A stretch of DNA of 64,000 nt from assembly GCA_944472135.2 (NCBI GenBank), contig OX235264.1:121301809-121365808 (forward strand), given 5' to 3'. Shown here one piece after another: positions 1 through 9,275 of this stretch. Every line of letters starts with the position of its first letter. Positions within the stretch are counted from its first letter, which is position 1. The translations under genes and the position numbers were made by a program. The notes below the pieces were generated by a model. That model was given only the letters and a program-made list of their open reading frames with translations, did not search any database and was not told the origin of the DNA. The DNA comes from Trichobilharzia regenti (taxonomy: Eukaryota; Platyhelminthes; Trematoda; Strigeidida; Schistosomatidae).

Positions 1-2
1 TT

Positions 3-320
3 GGATGCGGGTCAGGTTCACGAAAACTCCTTCCAAAGTGGGAAGGACCGTACACAATTACAAAAAGACGGGGTCAAGTATGTACCATCCGAAGAGGTGA
101 TAAACAGAAACGAGTTAACGCCAGTCAGCTCCAAAGATGGGTACAGTGGGACAAGCCTATCAGTAACAATCCTCAACTAGAGGATGTAGCACCGAGAAGG
201 TCGGAACATCTGCGCAAAAAGCTATTTGACGGGGGTACGAGTGTGGTGAGGGTCCATGTTAACGAAGTGGCTTTCAAAATCATCTACCGCGCATACCAAC
301 TTATCTTAACTTCGTCTTAA
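3..320 (+). pseudogene. Gypsy-type integrase C-terminal end (partial)
   Basis: Frame 3 is open from the window edge to a TAA at 318-320, about 105 codons, with no start because the 5' part lies outside. It reads SRKLLPKWEGPYTI followed by a basic stretch and VNASQLQRW, the pattern of the GPY/F module that ends Ty3/gypsy integrases (W-x-GPY, then a small beta module). A TGTTGGGATC sequence starts 45 bases after the stop, at 365, and could be the beginning of a 3' LTR, but no second LTR is available for comparison. Likely the right-hand end of a gypsy-type retrotransposon; family assignment is by motif only. Confidence 0.6.
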
Positions 321-559
321 GAGTTCGTCTACTACATACATACGGCTGAGACTGACTGACTGACTGTTGGGATCTACATTAAGAAACCTAACTTATGTAT
401 CCAAAAGAGGTTGGTTGGTGTAGACATTGTCCTTACCTTGGTCGTCAAGACTCGAATTATTCTTAATTTGTAGTAGAAATTTCCTTAATTTTATTTGATA
501 TTCTATTTGCTGTTATATTTGTATGCTTATTATAATACTTATGCGTCTTCATTATATCA
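321..559. other. Non-coding stretch, possible gypsy 3' LTR
   Basis: This holds short TGAC repeats (about 350-364) and AT-rich DNA with no supported gene. A TG-start at 365 fits an LTR boundary downstream of the integrase remnant, but the other end is not visible. Confidence 0.3.
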
Positions 560-1745
560 TTATTCCCTTGAGTTCCGAGTGGAATTTAGGCCTTCAACAA
601 CACATCTCCACTTTGTTCTGTTCTGCCGTCCTCTTCATCTAGGTCCACGGCTGACCAAACTCTCTCATCTTTACCTCACATGTTCTCTCCTCTATGTCAC
701 CCTAGGACGACCCACTAGTTGCTTACCACTCGGACTTCACTCGAGCCCTGGTCTGGCGTGTGATGTCATTCGGCGGCCTCCTCATCGAATGCCCGATCCA
801 TCTCCATTTTCTCCTACATGTTTGTTTAGCGACTGGCTCTCGCCTGTTGGTTTGTCCCACTGCAGAATCTCTTGTTGCTAATTCTTTCTGACCGGCCGGC
901 TATTTGATCTTCATTATAGAGTGAAGGCAGTTATTGATGAAAGTTTGCAATCTGTTGGAAATCTTTTTCATGTCACGCTGGTAAAGTTTATGACCCGCAT
1001 AAAAGAATCGACTTGACTTTTGTTTTGAAAATCCGAATCTTGTTCCTTATACTAAGTGCAGTGAGGAAGATTTCCAAATTGATTTCAGGTTGATGAAGGC
1101 GTATCTTGCCTTTCCGATTCTGATTTTGACATCTTCGTCCGTTCCACTGGCCTGTAGTTGAAACGATGTTTGTTCCCTAAATAAGTGAAGGAGGCAACCT
1201 CTGTTAAATCTCTCCCTTTGATGGTGATTAGTGCTGGTTATTGTTCTTGCGGTTCATTGGTTATCTTCATCATCTCCGTCCGTCTTCTCTGTGTTCACCT
1301 GCAGTCCTGTTTTCGCTGCCTACCTCTCCTGTCAGTCTGTGGTTTTCGCTTGCAAGTCTGCGAGTTTATGTGACATTAGACATAAATCATACACGCGTGA
1401 AATTCAGATCTTCTGGAGTATTCTTATCGGTTGCCCAGTATATTCCGATCTGCTTCCTTCCAACGCACAGTCTGATGTATAATCCATCCTATCACAATTA
1501 AGAATATCATCGGTGATAATAGGCAGCCAGCTTGTCTTACTCCTGTATTCACTTCAAAGGCTTTGCCCGGCTGTTGTCGACTGTGGATCCCTTGATAAGC
1601 GCCATTGTCATTTAGCTGTTGAATGAGGTTGACAAAGAATTCAGATACACCATAGTGTCGAAGTAGCTTCCAAATTACTTCTCGGTCTACGCTGTCGAGT
1701 GCCTTTTCGAAGTCTCTAATGAACTGTAATTCCATTGATCTTACT
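560..1745 (-). mobile_element. RTE-clade non-LTR retrotransposon, 5'-truncated (copy B1)
   Basis: Read on the minus strand, 1735-1424 gives an RT segment with DREVIWKLLRHYGVS, a degenerate GVRQAGCLLSP motif B and MIFLIVIGW. This matches RTE-type RTs (palm domain, D..FDSVDREV block). The part below 1400 is the frame-broken C-terminal end and matches copy B2 at 31300-32510 in order and orientation, for example the region equivalent to the SYKEEMK...W block. Many stops and frameshifts show it is inactive. No poly-A or target-site repeat could be fixed. Confidence 0.75.
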
Positions 1746-1954
1746 AAACAAATCGATATTATTTAAAAAACACCAATATTGTTATTGACTACCAATCTAG
1801 AATATTCTATGTATATAAACATATATATATTTATGTATAATTGTACAGCCAGGAGAGGAAATTATCGAAAAGGATATTCTTCGCTCAATTTTTTCATCTT
1901 TTTCTAAATTGTAAAGTGTTGGTTTGAACGGAACTGTTTACTTTTAAATTAGAT

Positions 1955-2062
1955 CAGGAGCTGATGTCAGTTTTGGAACCACTGAAAACCACTAGGGATG
2001 ATTAGACAACTTTTTCGTCCTACTCTAGAACTTATCATCAGTATACACCAAAGACTCCATAG
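1955..2062 (-). repeat. 3' part of hammerhead-type SINE (alpha family), degenerate
   Basis: The minus strand reads CTGATGA, then a stem-loop ending AGGAC, GAAAAAGTTGTC, and the tail phrase ending ACTGACATCAGCTCCTGATC. This is the same order seen in the intact copy at 61196-61713. The second stem of the ribozyme is mismatched, so activity is unlikely. The tRNA-like head is missing. Confidence 0.55.
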
Positions 2063-2249
2063 GTGATCTAAACATGTGAATGATGTTTCGCTCAAATAGG
2101 GATAAACTTGTTGGTGGTAAACTTGGCTAGCTAGCTACTCACGTAAACTCGTAGCACATAGCATCGCATTTCCAATTTGTAAATGACACACATTAATAGG
2201 TGAAAATACACCAAGGTGTCCTTGAGAAACTAAAAATATGTATGCCATT

Positions 2250-2440
2250 TTTTTTAAATAATAGCTTGATTCCACACCATCTTTTTGATACAAGTATCGA
2301 GTTTTCAGCATATGATATCGGTAGCTCGAATTTAGCAGGTCAACCATTGATATCAGGTGTTCGTCGGTAGGGCATCGAACCCGAACCATATGCATGATTG
2401 GTGAGAGTCTTAACCGCTGTGCCATCGACACACTCAAAGC
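2250..2440 (-). repeat. tRNA-like SINE (family A)
   Basis: The minus strand starts with GGCACAGCGGTTAAGAC (A-box-like) and has GGTTCGGGTTCGATGCCC (B-box-like) about 35 bases on. A shared body follows (CACCTGATATCAATGG... CTTGTATCAAAAA... GTGTGGAATCAAGC). The same body occurs at 10400-10605 (+) and 50520-50700 (-), which defines a dispersed RNA polymerase III-type repeat family. Its 5' end abuts a 5S rRNA-like sequence at 2447-2560. Confidence 0.7.
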
Positions 2441-2446
2441 CAGCAA

Positions 2447-2560
2447 CACTCAGTATTCACACCCGGTCATCCATGGAAGTACTAACTGGGCCTAACGTTG
2501 TTTAACTTCGGTGATCGGATGAGAACCTCTGCCTTCAATGTCATCATCCATTTGACACCA
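2447..2560 (-). pseudogene. 5S rRNA-derived sequence
   Basis: On the minus strand the sequence runs GACATTGAAGGCAGAGGTTCTC, then ATCCGATCACCGAAGTTAA, GGCCCAGTTAGTACTTCCATGG and ATGACCGGGTGTGAATACTG. The order matches metazoan 5S rRNA from about position 15 to the 3' end (TTCTCGTCCGATCACCGAAGTTAAGCA; GTTAGTACTTGGATGGGTGACC). Several substitutions in helices indicate a pseudogene or a 5S-derived SINE head rather than a working gene. It is directly followed by the tRNA-like SINE at 2250-2440. Confidence 0.65.
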
Positions 2561-2725
2561 TGAATACCAGTCAAGAAAAGTGAGCTTGCTTATCGATCGG
2601 TATCTACTATGAAAAGTTGGAAAACCCTCAGGATAAGCAGCAGTGAACACCAGTGAGAGTTTATCATGTTCATTTACAAAAAGTCAATGCATAAAATATG
2701 ACGCATATTTTTTCTTTAAACTTAC

Positions 2726-2970
2726 AGGAATTTTCTTTCCTAGATTTCGTTTTAATTTATCCGATGAATCTGTTTCATCTAAATATTCATCAGTATGACT
2801 GAGGTTATCACAAGATGAAAACCTTGATAGAGAGGAGGTTGGTGATGAAACAGTTTGGGCGGAACGTAAAAAAGTGTCCTCCTGCCTTGCATGATCACTT
2901 TGTCCTTTCACATCTTTCTTGCTTATTTGAATGTCATTCATACGACTGCTAAGTGTGTCCTCTATTGGAT
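2726..2970 (-). CDS. Unknown host protein, exon 2
   Basis: This continues the frame of exon 1 (N-N-D-P-I-E-D-T-L-S across the junction) for 81 more codons, rich in Ser, Asp and Lys (SSPTSSLSRFSSCDNLSH; DETDSSDKLKRNLGKK). It ends in phase 0 at CCT|GTAAGTTT, a strong consensus donor at 2725. Reading on past the donor gives only 14 more codons before a stop, so splicing to an exon at lower coordinates or outside the window is more likely than termination here. No downstream exon was identified between 1 and 2700. Confidence 0.55.
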
Positions 2971-3009
2971 CTGAAACAATTAAGTTTTGGAAATGATTGT
3001 TCTACCTAC

Positions 3010-3541
3010 CATTATTAATTTCAGAATAACTTTCTTTCTTTCTCTGAGATCTTCGTCGAAGTGTACTCCGATCAATACTGGTTAGATGTCGTCTAGATGG
3101 ATGAGAATGATCTGCGTGGAATTCAATGTTCAAGAATTCATCAACATCACCATCATTTTCTTGATCACCTTCTTGGTTGATAATAAAACGCATACCTGCT
3201 ACAAGATCATCTCTGGCTTCAGTATCTTCATCGGCCTGTCTTTCTTTCACCGTATACTCTTGTAATAGACGTGAACCAGCACTTTGTACAATCCGTTTTG
3301 GTTTACGCAGCAAGAATGGTGTAGTTGTTCTACGTCCACCTTGAATTAAAAATCGTTGTAATTCTAATTCCCATGGTGAATTCAAGCGTGTATTGAGTGA
3401 TTTACAAGACTGATATGTACTCGACTTAGATGATGATACTCTTGACAGGGATTGGTTATAGTGTTCAAGGTTTTTCAACTTTCTCAGTTTAACAGCTTCT
3501 TCAAAACTAATACGTTTTCCGTGTAAATTATAAAAATACAT
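3010..3541 (-). CDS. Unknown host protein, exon 1
   Basis: An open frame starts with ATG at 3541 and runs 177 codons to a splice donor (minus strand G|GTAGGTAG). The next exon begins after a 39-nt intron (3009-2971) that ends TGTTTCAG; the phase fits (1 + 2 bases). Such tiny 5' introns are typical of schistosome genes. The protein starts MYFYNLHGKRISFEE and has a basic, serine-rich stretch, then PWELELQRFLIQGGRRTTT, an acidic region (EGDQENDGDVDEF) and a basic RRRSQRKK tail. No signal peptide, membrane segment or known domain is evident; much of it looks disordered. No family is recognised. The intact frame and clean splice sites in repeat-rich DNA argue for a real gene. Confidence 0.6.
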
Positions 3542-4008
3542 TTATAAAAGTTAATTTTATAAAAACAATTTTTAAAGGAATTAATTATATTATTTTTTTT
3601 TGTTTTGAGAAAGATAATAATTTTCTGTTTAAATATTACTTAGTTTACTTGTGTTGATATGGTTTTCAAATGACCTTAACGTGTTTTAATCAATAAATGA
3701 ATTTGATTGGATAATAGAAAAATATGAATTTTTTTAAACGATATCATACGGATCAAGTAACCTAATATAGAAATAAATATCTAATGATCTCAGTGAGAAT
3801 CAAATAGTAGATGGACCCAACAGTAGGATATCAGGGCGAAGTACAAGAATAGCGTCCCAGGAGTGTGAACGCTCAAATGACCTTGAACGCATGCTAGTCG
3901 TTCGCTAAAGGTACCTGTCATTATCATAGCTGAAATATCAACCCTGTTCATTAAATAAGGAGCAAGTTTCACCTAGATAACGTTTTTAATTACTGTTTGG
4001 ACAATGTG
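3542..4008. other. Upstream region of the minus-strand gene
   Basis: AT-rich, with T-runs near 3590. It would contain the 5' UTR and promoter of the gene starting at 3541. No coding signal or recognised repeat was seen. Confidence 0.3.
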
Positions 4009-4215
4009 TTAACATCTCGTTAGGGTTAGGATTAAGGTTAAGGCGAGTATTGGGGTTAGGATTAGGGTTACGGTCATAATTGGGTTTAAGGTTAGATTTA
4101 CGGCAAGATAAGGATTGTCATTTGGGTTAGGATTAAGGTTTGGGCTAGTGTGAAATTTGGGGTTAGGGTCAGGATTAAGACTAGGATTGCGATTAGGAAT
4201 ATATTTGTCATTTAT
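4009..4215. repeat. Degenerate interstitial telomere-like repeats
   Basis: About 200 bp of TTAGGG variants on the plus strand: GTTAGGGTTAGGATTAAGG near 4020, GGGGTTAGGATTAGGGTTAC near 4054 and GGGGTTAGGGTCAGG near 4160. Exact units are interspersed with one-base variants. TTAGGG is the usual animal telomere unit. The opposite strand gives an open but low-complexity frame (NPNPN..., LTLILT...) that should not be taken as a gene. Confidence 0.7.
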
Positions 4216-4679
4216 TTCAACTTGTTTTATTATCCTCATTTTCCTTGTATGTAGCCGCCAATGCTCTTACTGAAACCATAGTAACTTAACCGAGGGCTTT
4301 GGAGGGGACTACACAGCAAGAGAAGGGAGATGAATGATTCACAAAACAACCAATCTTCAGTCACTTTGGTGAATACATCTACAGAAACTAGTCCAACTTA
4401 GCAACTGATACTCCTCATCATTACTGAGACGTATTTTTAAGTCATGTTAGAGAAAGATGATCTGTTTAATGTGTTTTCATGCATTTTCTTATGAATATAC
4501 GTCATTTTTTGTGCAAAACTTCCTCATTTTTATGATTGGCTGGCTGAAGGTCACTCGTGCGTTCGCATCCCTTGGGAGGCTATTGTTGAACTTTGCCGGA
4601 TAACAGTTGTTGTGTAGAAAAAACTAGGTAGTAACTGATGCCATGAGTTTAGTCCTTTATTTGGGTGCAGACTGAATTC

Positions 4680-4995
4680 TATCTCAGTCGAGTTTGAGAT
4701 TTGGCCATCATGCTAGGTGATCCGACATCATGATACACTGTGAATTATTGCTATTAGATGATTGGATGCAACCAGCGGGAAGCCTTTGCTGCACCTAGGT
4801 CTCGTGATTATTGACATTCACCAGTTGGTAAGGTGTATCTGTAATTCTGAAGGAACTCATGTTCTCTGTGAGATTCTAACGCGTGCCACCCAGTGAGTAC
4901 TACAGTCAGAGACGTTACCGCTAAGCCATTTTGACCATCAATTGACCTCCTGTAGGACTGTATTAGATACTTTGATAGGTAGTCATTTAACAAGG
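4680..4995 (-). repeat. Probable tRNA-like SINE
   Basis: The minus strand contains ATGGCTTAGCGGTAACGTC (A-box-like) followed about 50 bases later by GCGTTAGAATCTCAC (weak B-box-like). The remainder resembles no coding sequence. Called by box arrangement alone; a second copy was not found in the window. Confidence 0.35.
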
Positions 4996-5019
4996 CAAAG
5001 TGATTAACTAGGTCGACAG

Positions 5020-5200
5020 GGACTATTAGTGAAATTAAGGGTACAGGTTTCGTCCTAACTGGGACTCATCTATTGGATGATGCTGCATTTCTAGAGATTG
5101 ATAATGTCCCCTGTGAGACTCGAATTCATGGCATATTGGTTCCAACAATAATCAGTTATCCTTTTAATAACGTGTTGCGATCTGAATACAGCCAATCAAT
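5020..5200 (-). repeat. Hammerhead-type SINE remnant
   Basis: The minus strand around 5076-5042 reads ATGAGTCCCAGTTAGGACGAAAC: stem II (GTCC/GGAC) and the GAAA box of a hammerhead are preserved, while the CTGA half of the core has changed to TAGA. Upstream on that strand a B-box-like TTCGAGTCTC occurs. This is the order of the alpha SINE family (tRNA part, then ribozyme). The altered core predicts no cleavage. Confidence 0.5.
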
Positions 5201-6344
5201 CTTTGCGTTCTACTGTATATTTGATCAGAACTTCTTTGAGTTACACGCGGTACAAAATTATCCTGACGACAGTAAGATGATAGTTATTTGTGATAAAATC
5301 TCTGGTAGTATTTAACAGTAATAACATATCAAAAACTCGAAATTATCTCAACGATGCCGTAAGGCGGCTATACAAATTAAACTAGTTCTCAAGTGCAAAA
5401 CAAGGATTACAGAATCAAAACCCAACCTTTAGAAGTAACTTAGAATCAGGTAGAACATTCCCGACAAGGTGAGAACAAATCTGTGCTCACAAGAACTATA
5501 CCTCACAAGTCTCATAGACAGTCCAAGGCCCGGACAACCTTGACTCACTCAAACATTGTCAGTATCACTACACAACGACAAGGAGAAGCATTAGAATTAG
5601 AGACTGAGCAGGAGCAAAGACAAATAATAGGGATCTCGTGAACATATGGCATGCAAGTGTCAGAACAGCGATATAAATTCTAGGCGAAGAAGGAATAATC
5701 ACTATGAAGTTAGTTGAAACATCCAAGCAGGTATTATTTATTGTCATTAGATCTTTGAAGATGGATCTTCAGCCAACGATTCCGTTACAATCCTGTTGGA
5801 CACTGTCCCATGGGTCCTATCTTCTGTGCATCGTTCAAAATATTCAAGTTATTCCATAATTCCAGTTGGCTGACTGATGTTGCAAGCTCTAATTAGCATT
5901 TGATCAATCCCACTGTTAGCATAATTAACCAAGTAACCAGGCATTTTAACCTTCAAAGATCACTGAATTGTTCTTACTAGGTGCTAGCATGCAAAAGAAA
6001 CACAAACGTTCTGGTTCAACAGGAAATTAATTGGCGGGAAGTTCGAAACAGCTCAGATGAGTACAGTGATTTAATATAAATCACACCTTTCCGTTGAATC
6101 AAATTCCATCCTATTTTCTATATTTTCCGCTAAGATATGATATAACAAGTTTAATATTCCGTAAAATTATTATGTTTTATCTTAATGTTTTAACTTACGT
6201 TAGAATGGTAGGACATAATCCTTGTTCAGTCTGACATATTAATTTCTGTACGAAAAGAGAGTGAGATCAATTGCAAACTTTGGAAGGAGAACATGAGTGC
6301 CACACAGATCTGTGAATTTATGACATCTGACTTTTTTCAGGTGG
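5201..6344. other. No gene seen
   Basis: About 1.1 kb with short frames only and no recognised element. A few AC-rich and AT-rich stretches are present. Confidence 0.3.
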
Positions 6345-6530
6345 TAGATTTTCACCACGAACTAACATCACTTAAAGAGTTCGCTGAAAACCAAGAACCA
6401 TTGGACAGCTATTTCGTTCAATTTTGTGACTCTTCACAGTGCGCACCTATGAACCGTCAGGGATCGAAACTGGGACCTTCGGGTTGAGAAACCAAGCTCA
6501 CTGACGATTGTAACAACAGAAGGCAAGACA
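6345..6530 (-). repeat. Hammerhead-type SINE (alpha-like)
   Basis: The minus strand has GTCAGTGAGCTTGG (A-box-like) and CAGTTTCGATCCCTGACGG (B-box-like). GTGCGCACTGTGAAGAGTC follows, then GAACGAAATAGCTGTCCAATGG and a tail with GGTTTTCAGCGAACTC. The order and spacing match the intact alpha copy at 61196-61713, but one base of the CTGAAGA core is missing. Its 5' two-thirds lie inside the 295-bp direct repeat 6416-6710. Confidence 0.55.
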
Positions 6531-6710
6531 TGGAATCCAAAATTATTTTCAGCATGAATTACAATATTGCAACTAATTACCTCACAAATTTTATAGGGTT
6601 TTAAAATCAAAAAGCAACACTTCAAAAAAAGATAAATAAAAAGAACAGAGTTGCATCTATATTTTAAACAATGTACCACAGGATATGAAATATAAAATTA
6701 GTGTGTAATA
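6416..6710. repeat. Direct repeat, left copy (295 bp)
   Basis: Base-for-base identical, by eye, to 7811-8105. Both start GTTCAATTTTGTGAC and end AGTGTGTAATA; flanks differ immediately outside. The repeat begins inside the ribozyme-like part of the SINE at 6345-6530, so it is not a standard LTR boundary. Confidence 0.85.
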
Positions 6711-7810
6711 TATTTCACATAAATTAAGCATTTACATGATTCATATGCCGTTTGTACAGGCATGATCATATTAGACAAGTGCAGTCTGTAATTGAACACT
6801 GTTTTATGAAATTAAAAATTGTAAAATGACCTCTAGTAACTTTATAAGAATAGAATATAAGATTTTGGTTTGAGTCTAAATTATAATGTTTAATATACTC
6901 ATGGTGATTCAGGTTCATGCGGGAATTATGAAATTTTGCGTTAATGGAATGTAAGAAGAGAGGTGATATACAGGTGCAAGAGTGAGCCACACTGGATCCA
7001 GACCGTTATTATTATCATTTTGTCAATCAGTAAGGGTTCGAAAGTTTATAAAAATCCACATTAGATGGTAAGTACAGCATTATATTGGTATTAGCAGATA
7101 GAAGGGACCAATTGGTCACAAAGTAAACTTTGCGATGTTGAACAGAATTCAGAATGGAATTTGTTTCGTTGTTCATCGTAAGTGCTAACAATATTCTGGA
7201 TACTGCTCAAGTAATACAAATGTAGAAAGCAGAATTACTGTCCATTAGCAGTGCTTCAGTGCAATACCTTCGAGAAGTGAAGAAAACAGAAGCAGCCAGC
7301 AGATAATAATAATTTAAGTAAACAATATGCGATAACCGCAGGGTTTATTCTCCTTTTTTATTACTAGGAATTTCTAGTCATTGAGTTTTATAGTGTTACA
7401 TACTAACGGTTAGTTTAAGTTTATAGTAGTAAACAACAACTGAAGTATAGAATAACAATAAAAAAAGTAAAAATTAGGGCGAAACGAATTATGGTTTTCA
7501 CTCTTATATAGGGTAATGTTGGGAATAATAACTGAAGAAGTGAAATCCAAATGCCAAAGTACATACGTTATTTAAAAGAAAAGAGGAAGTATAGTAATAC
7601 TGATTTATGCTGTTGTTCTGATTAATACAGTTAGATGTCCTCCTGAAGTAGAGAAATCGTACCATTTTTTCAAAGAGTTTGTACGCAAGCTGTGACATGC
7701 AGGTAGCATTTATTTTTTATTTTATTTATTATTATTCTTTTTTGAAGTAATTCATCCTCAGGAGCCTTAGCAGTAGAGTGCATTCCCACAGATAAGGGTG
7801 GTTCTCTTAA
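6711..7810. other. Spacer between the direct repeats
   Basis: This 1.1-kb AT-rich segment has no supported gene. Near 6745-6775 a short phrase (GCCGTTTGTACAGGCATGATCA) matches the tail of SINE family C (8935-9115). If the direct repeats are a tandem duplication, this is the unique part of the repeat unit. Confidence 0.4.
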
Positions 7811-8105
7811 GTTCAATTTTGTGACTCTTCACAGTGCGCACCTATGAACCGTCAGGGATCGAAACTGGGACCTTCGGGTTGAGAAACCAAGCTCACTGAC
7901 GATTGTAACAACAGAAGGCAAGACATGGAATCCAAAATTATTTTCAGCATGAATTACAATATTGCAACTAATTACCTCACAAATTTTATAGGGTTTTAAA
8001 ATCAAAAAGCAACACTTCAAAAAAAGATAAATAAAAAGAACAGAGTTGCATCTATATTTTAAACAATGTACCACAGGATATGAAATATAAAATTAGTGTG
8101 TAATA
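7811..8105. repeat. Direct repeat, right copy (295 bp)
   Basis: Identical copy of 6416-6710, offset by exactly 1395 bp. It carries the tRNA-like boxes of the SINE on the minus strand but stops just before the ribozyme GAAA box. Confidence 0.85.
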
Positions 8106-8540
8106 GAAGATGTGAACAACAGTGTAATAGTAATGGAGAAAGTAAAACAAAAACTAATGGGACTATTTGTTAGAGTACCGCAGTAAGTTGATAACGTCAT
8201 ACCTAACGAATTTCTCATCACTTACCAGCTGTGCCAGGTATAGTATTGTGGAGTTTTGTACTTGGTAGTCCTAGCATATAGCCTCCTATAGCTGCTTCTG
8301 GTTCTAGCAGATGAAATGCAAGGAGACATGCGTATAGAGAGAATGCTCGGGGTCTGACAATATTGTTTTCGCTAGTTTCTTACATGACATTATATGTCTA
8401 TCCACAATAGTGTTAACCAGTTGGTTTAACGATATCCCACTTGCCCTACCAGCGGCCATTAGTGCCCTTCTCAGCAAAGCAAAGTCTTTTTTAAATAGAC
8501 CAGGAAAGATTAGTGGGGAGCGGTAAAGAGGGATGGGTAG
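8106..8540. other. No gene seen
   Basis: About 430 bp with no recognised coding sequence or repeat partner in the window. Confidence 0.3.
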
Positions 8541-8888
8541 TTTAGAGATTGACGGTATAGACGTTCGCGCAGAGTACTGGGTATATTAACGCAAGCTCTT
8601 ATACCAACAATTTCTAACGTATTTGTATCTCGCGTACCAAAGGCAAAGCAAAAGACTCTATTTGATCGTCCAAACTACGTGATATATTTCAAGACCAAAA
8701 CAAGTTGTTAGACGAACGCTTAGCTGGCTAGTGATCGTGCACGAACGTGACACGACGGAGTACCAAATGGCGGGGATGCTTGACCGAAAGCCTGCAGCTA
8801 ACAAGTCGACTTAAACAGTGGTGGTCAGCATCCAATGTTCACTGCTAATTCTTATGCTCAATAATTTTGGAGAATTGTTTACCGCTAC
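8541..8888. mobile_element. Solo-LTR-like insertion, copy 1
   Basis: Matches 19993-20291 over most of its length (shared CTCGCGTACCAAAG, GATCGTCCAAACTACGTG, GACACGACGG, ACAGTGGTGGTCAGCAT). It begins TTTAGAG and ends CCGCTAC, and is flanked by GGTAG and AGTAG, a 5-bp target repeat with one difference. No open frame. The termini are not the usual TG...CA, so a solo LTR of an unusual family or a non-autonomous element are both possible. Confidence 0.55.
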
Positions 8889-8934
8889 AGTAGAATACAA
8901 GAATTGACAAGCTGAGAAAGTAAAGACTGCTTTA

Positions 8935-9115
8935 TAATAATAATGTATATTCTCATATAAACATATAAATATACATGAAAATGCATGCCATTTTTACAGG
9001 CACGATCAAGTATGATATAAAAGAAGTGCGCCGGCCGGGGGTCAAACTCCGGACCATATGCACGGTCGGCGAGCGTCCTAACCCCTATACCACCGACGCT
9101 ATACCAGACTGGCTT
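8935..9115 (-). repeat. tRNA-like SINE (family C)
   Basis: On the minus strand GTCGGTGGTATAGGGGTTAGGAC (A-box-like) and GGTCCGGAGTTTGACCCCCGG (B-box-like) are followed by a tail TGATCGTGCCTGTAAAAATGGCATGC and ATGAGAATATACATTATTA. The tail recurs at about 6735-6775 and 15740-15815. Confidence 0.6.
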
Positions 9116-9275
9116 ATTTTCCTAACGTAGAACGTTAAGCGAAACATCTTTCTAGTAAGTAGCAAGATTTGGGAGGACCGGGAAAGATCGGTGGAAATAC
9201 TCAGTCCAAGTTAATTGACTTTAGATGTATTTTCAACCTCTATGCCGTCAGTGATAGTGGGGCCATGTGAGCTAT

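Noticed and set aside
495..881. 128-residue plus-strand frame
   Set aside because: It lies opposite the RTE copy B1 and has no coding signature of its own.
4009..4239. Minus-strand open frame rich in N-P and L-T repeats
   Set aside because: It is the translation of degenerate TTAGGG repeats, not a gene.
6293..6487. 64-residue frame considered as a gag fragment
   Set aside because: It overlaps the antisense alpha SINE and shows no gag motif.
6434..6679. Identical 81-residue frames at 6434-6679 and 7829-8074
   Set aside because: They lie in a tRNA-like SINE duplicated at the DNA level; there is no sign of protein conservation.
6416..8105. LTR retrotransposon with 295-bp LTRs
   Set aside because: Repeat ends lack TG...CA, no target duplication is visible, the interior has no coding remnants, and the left copy runs on into a SINE.
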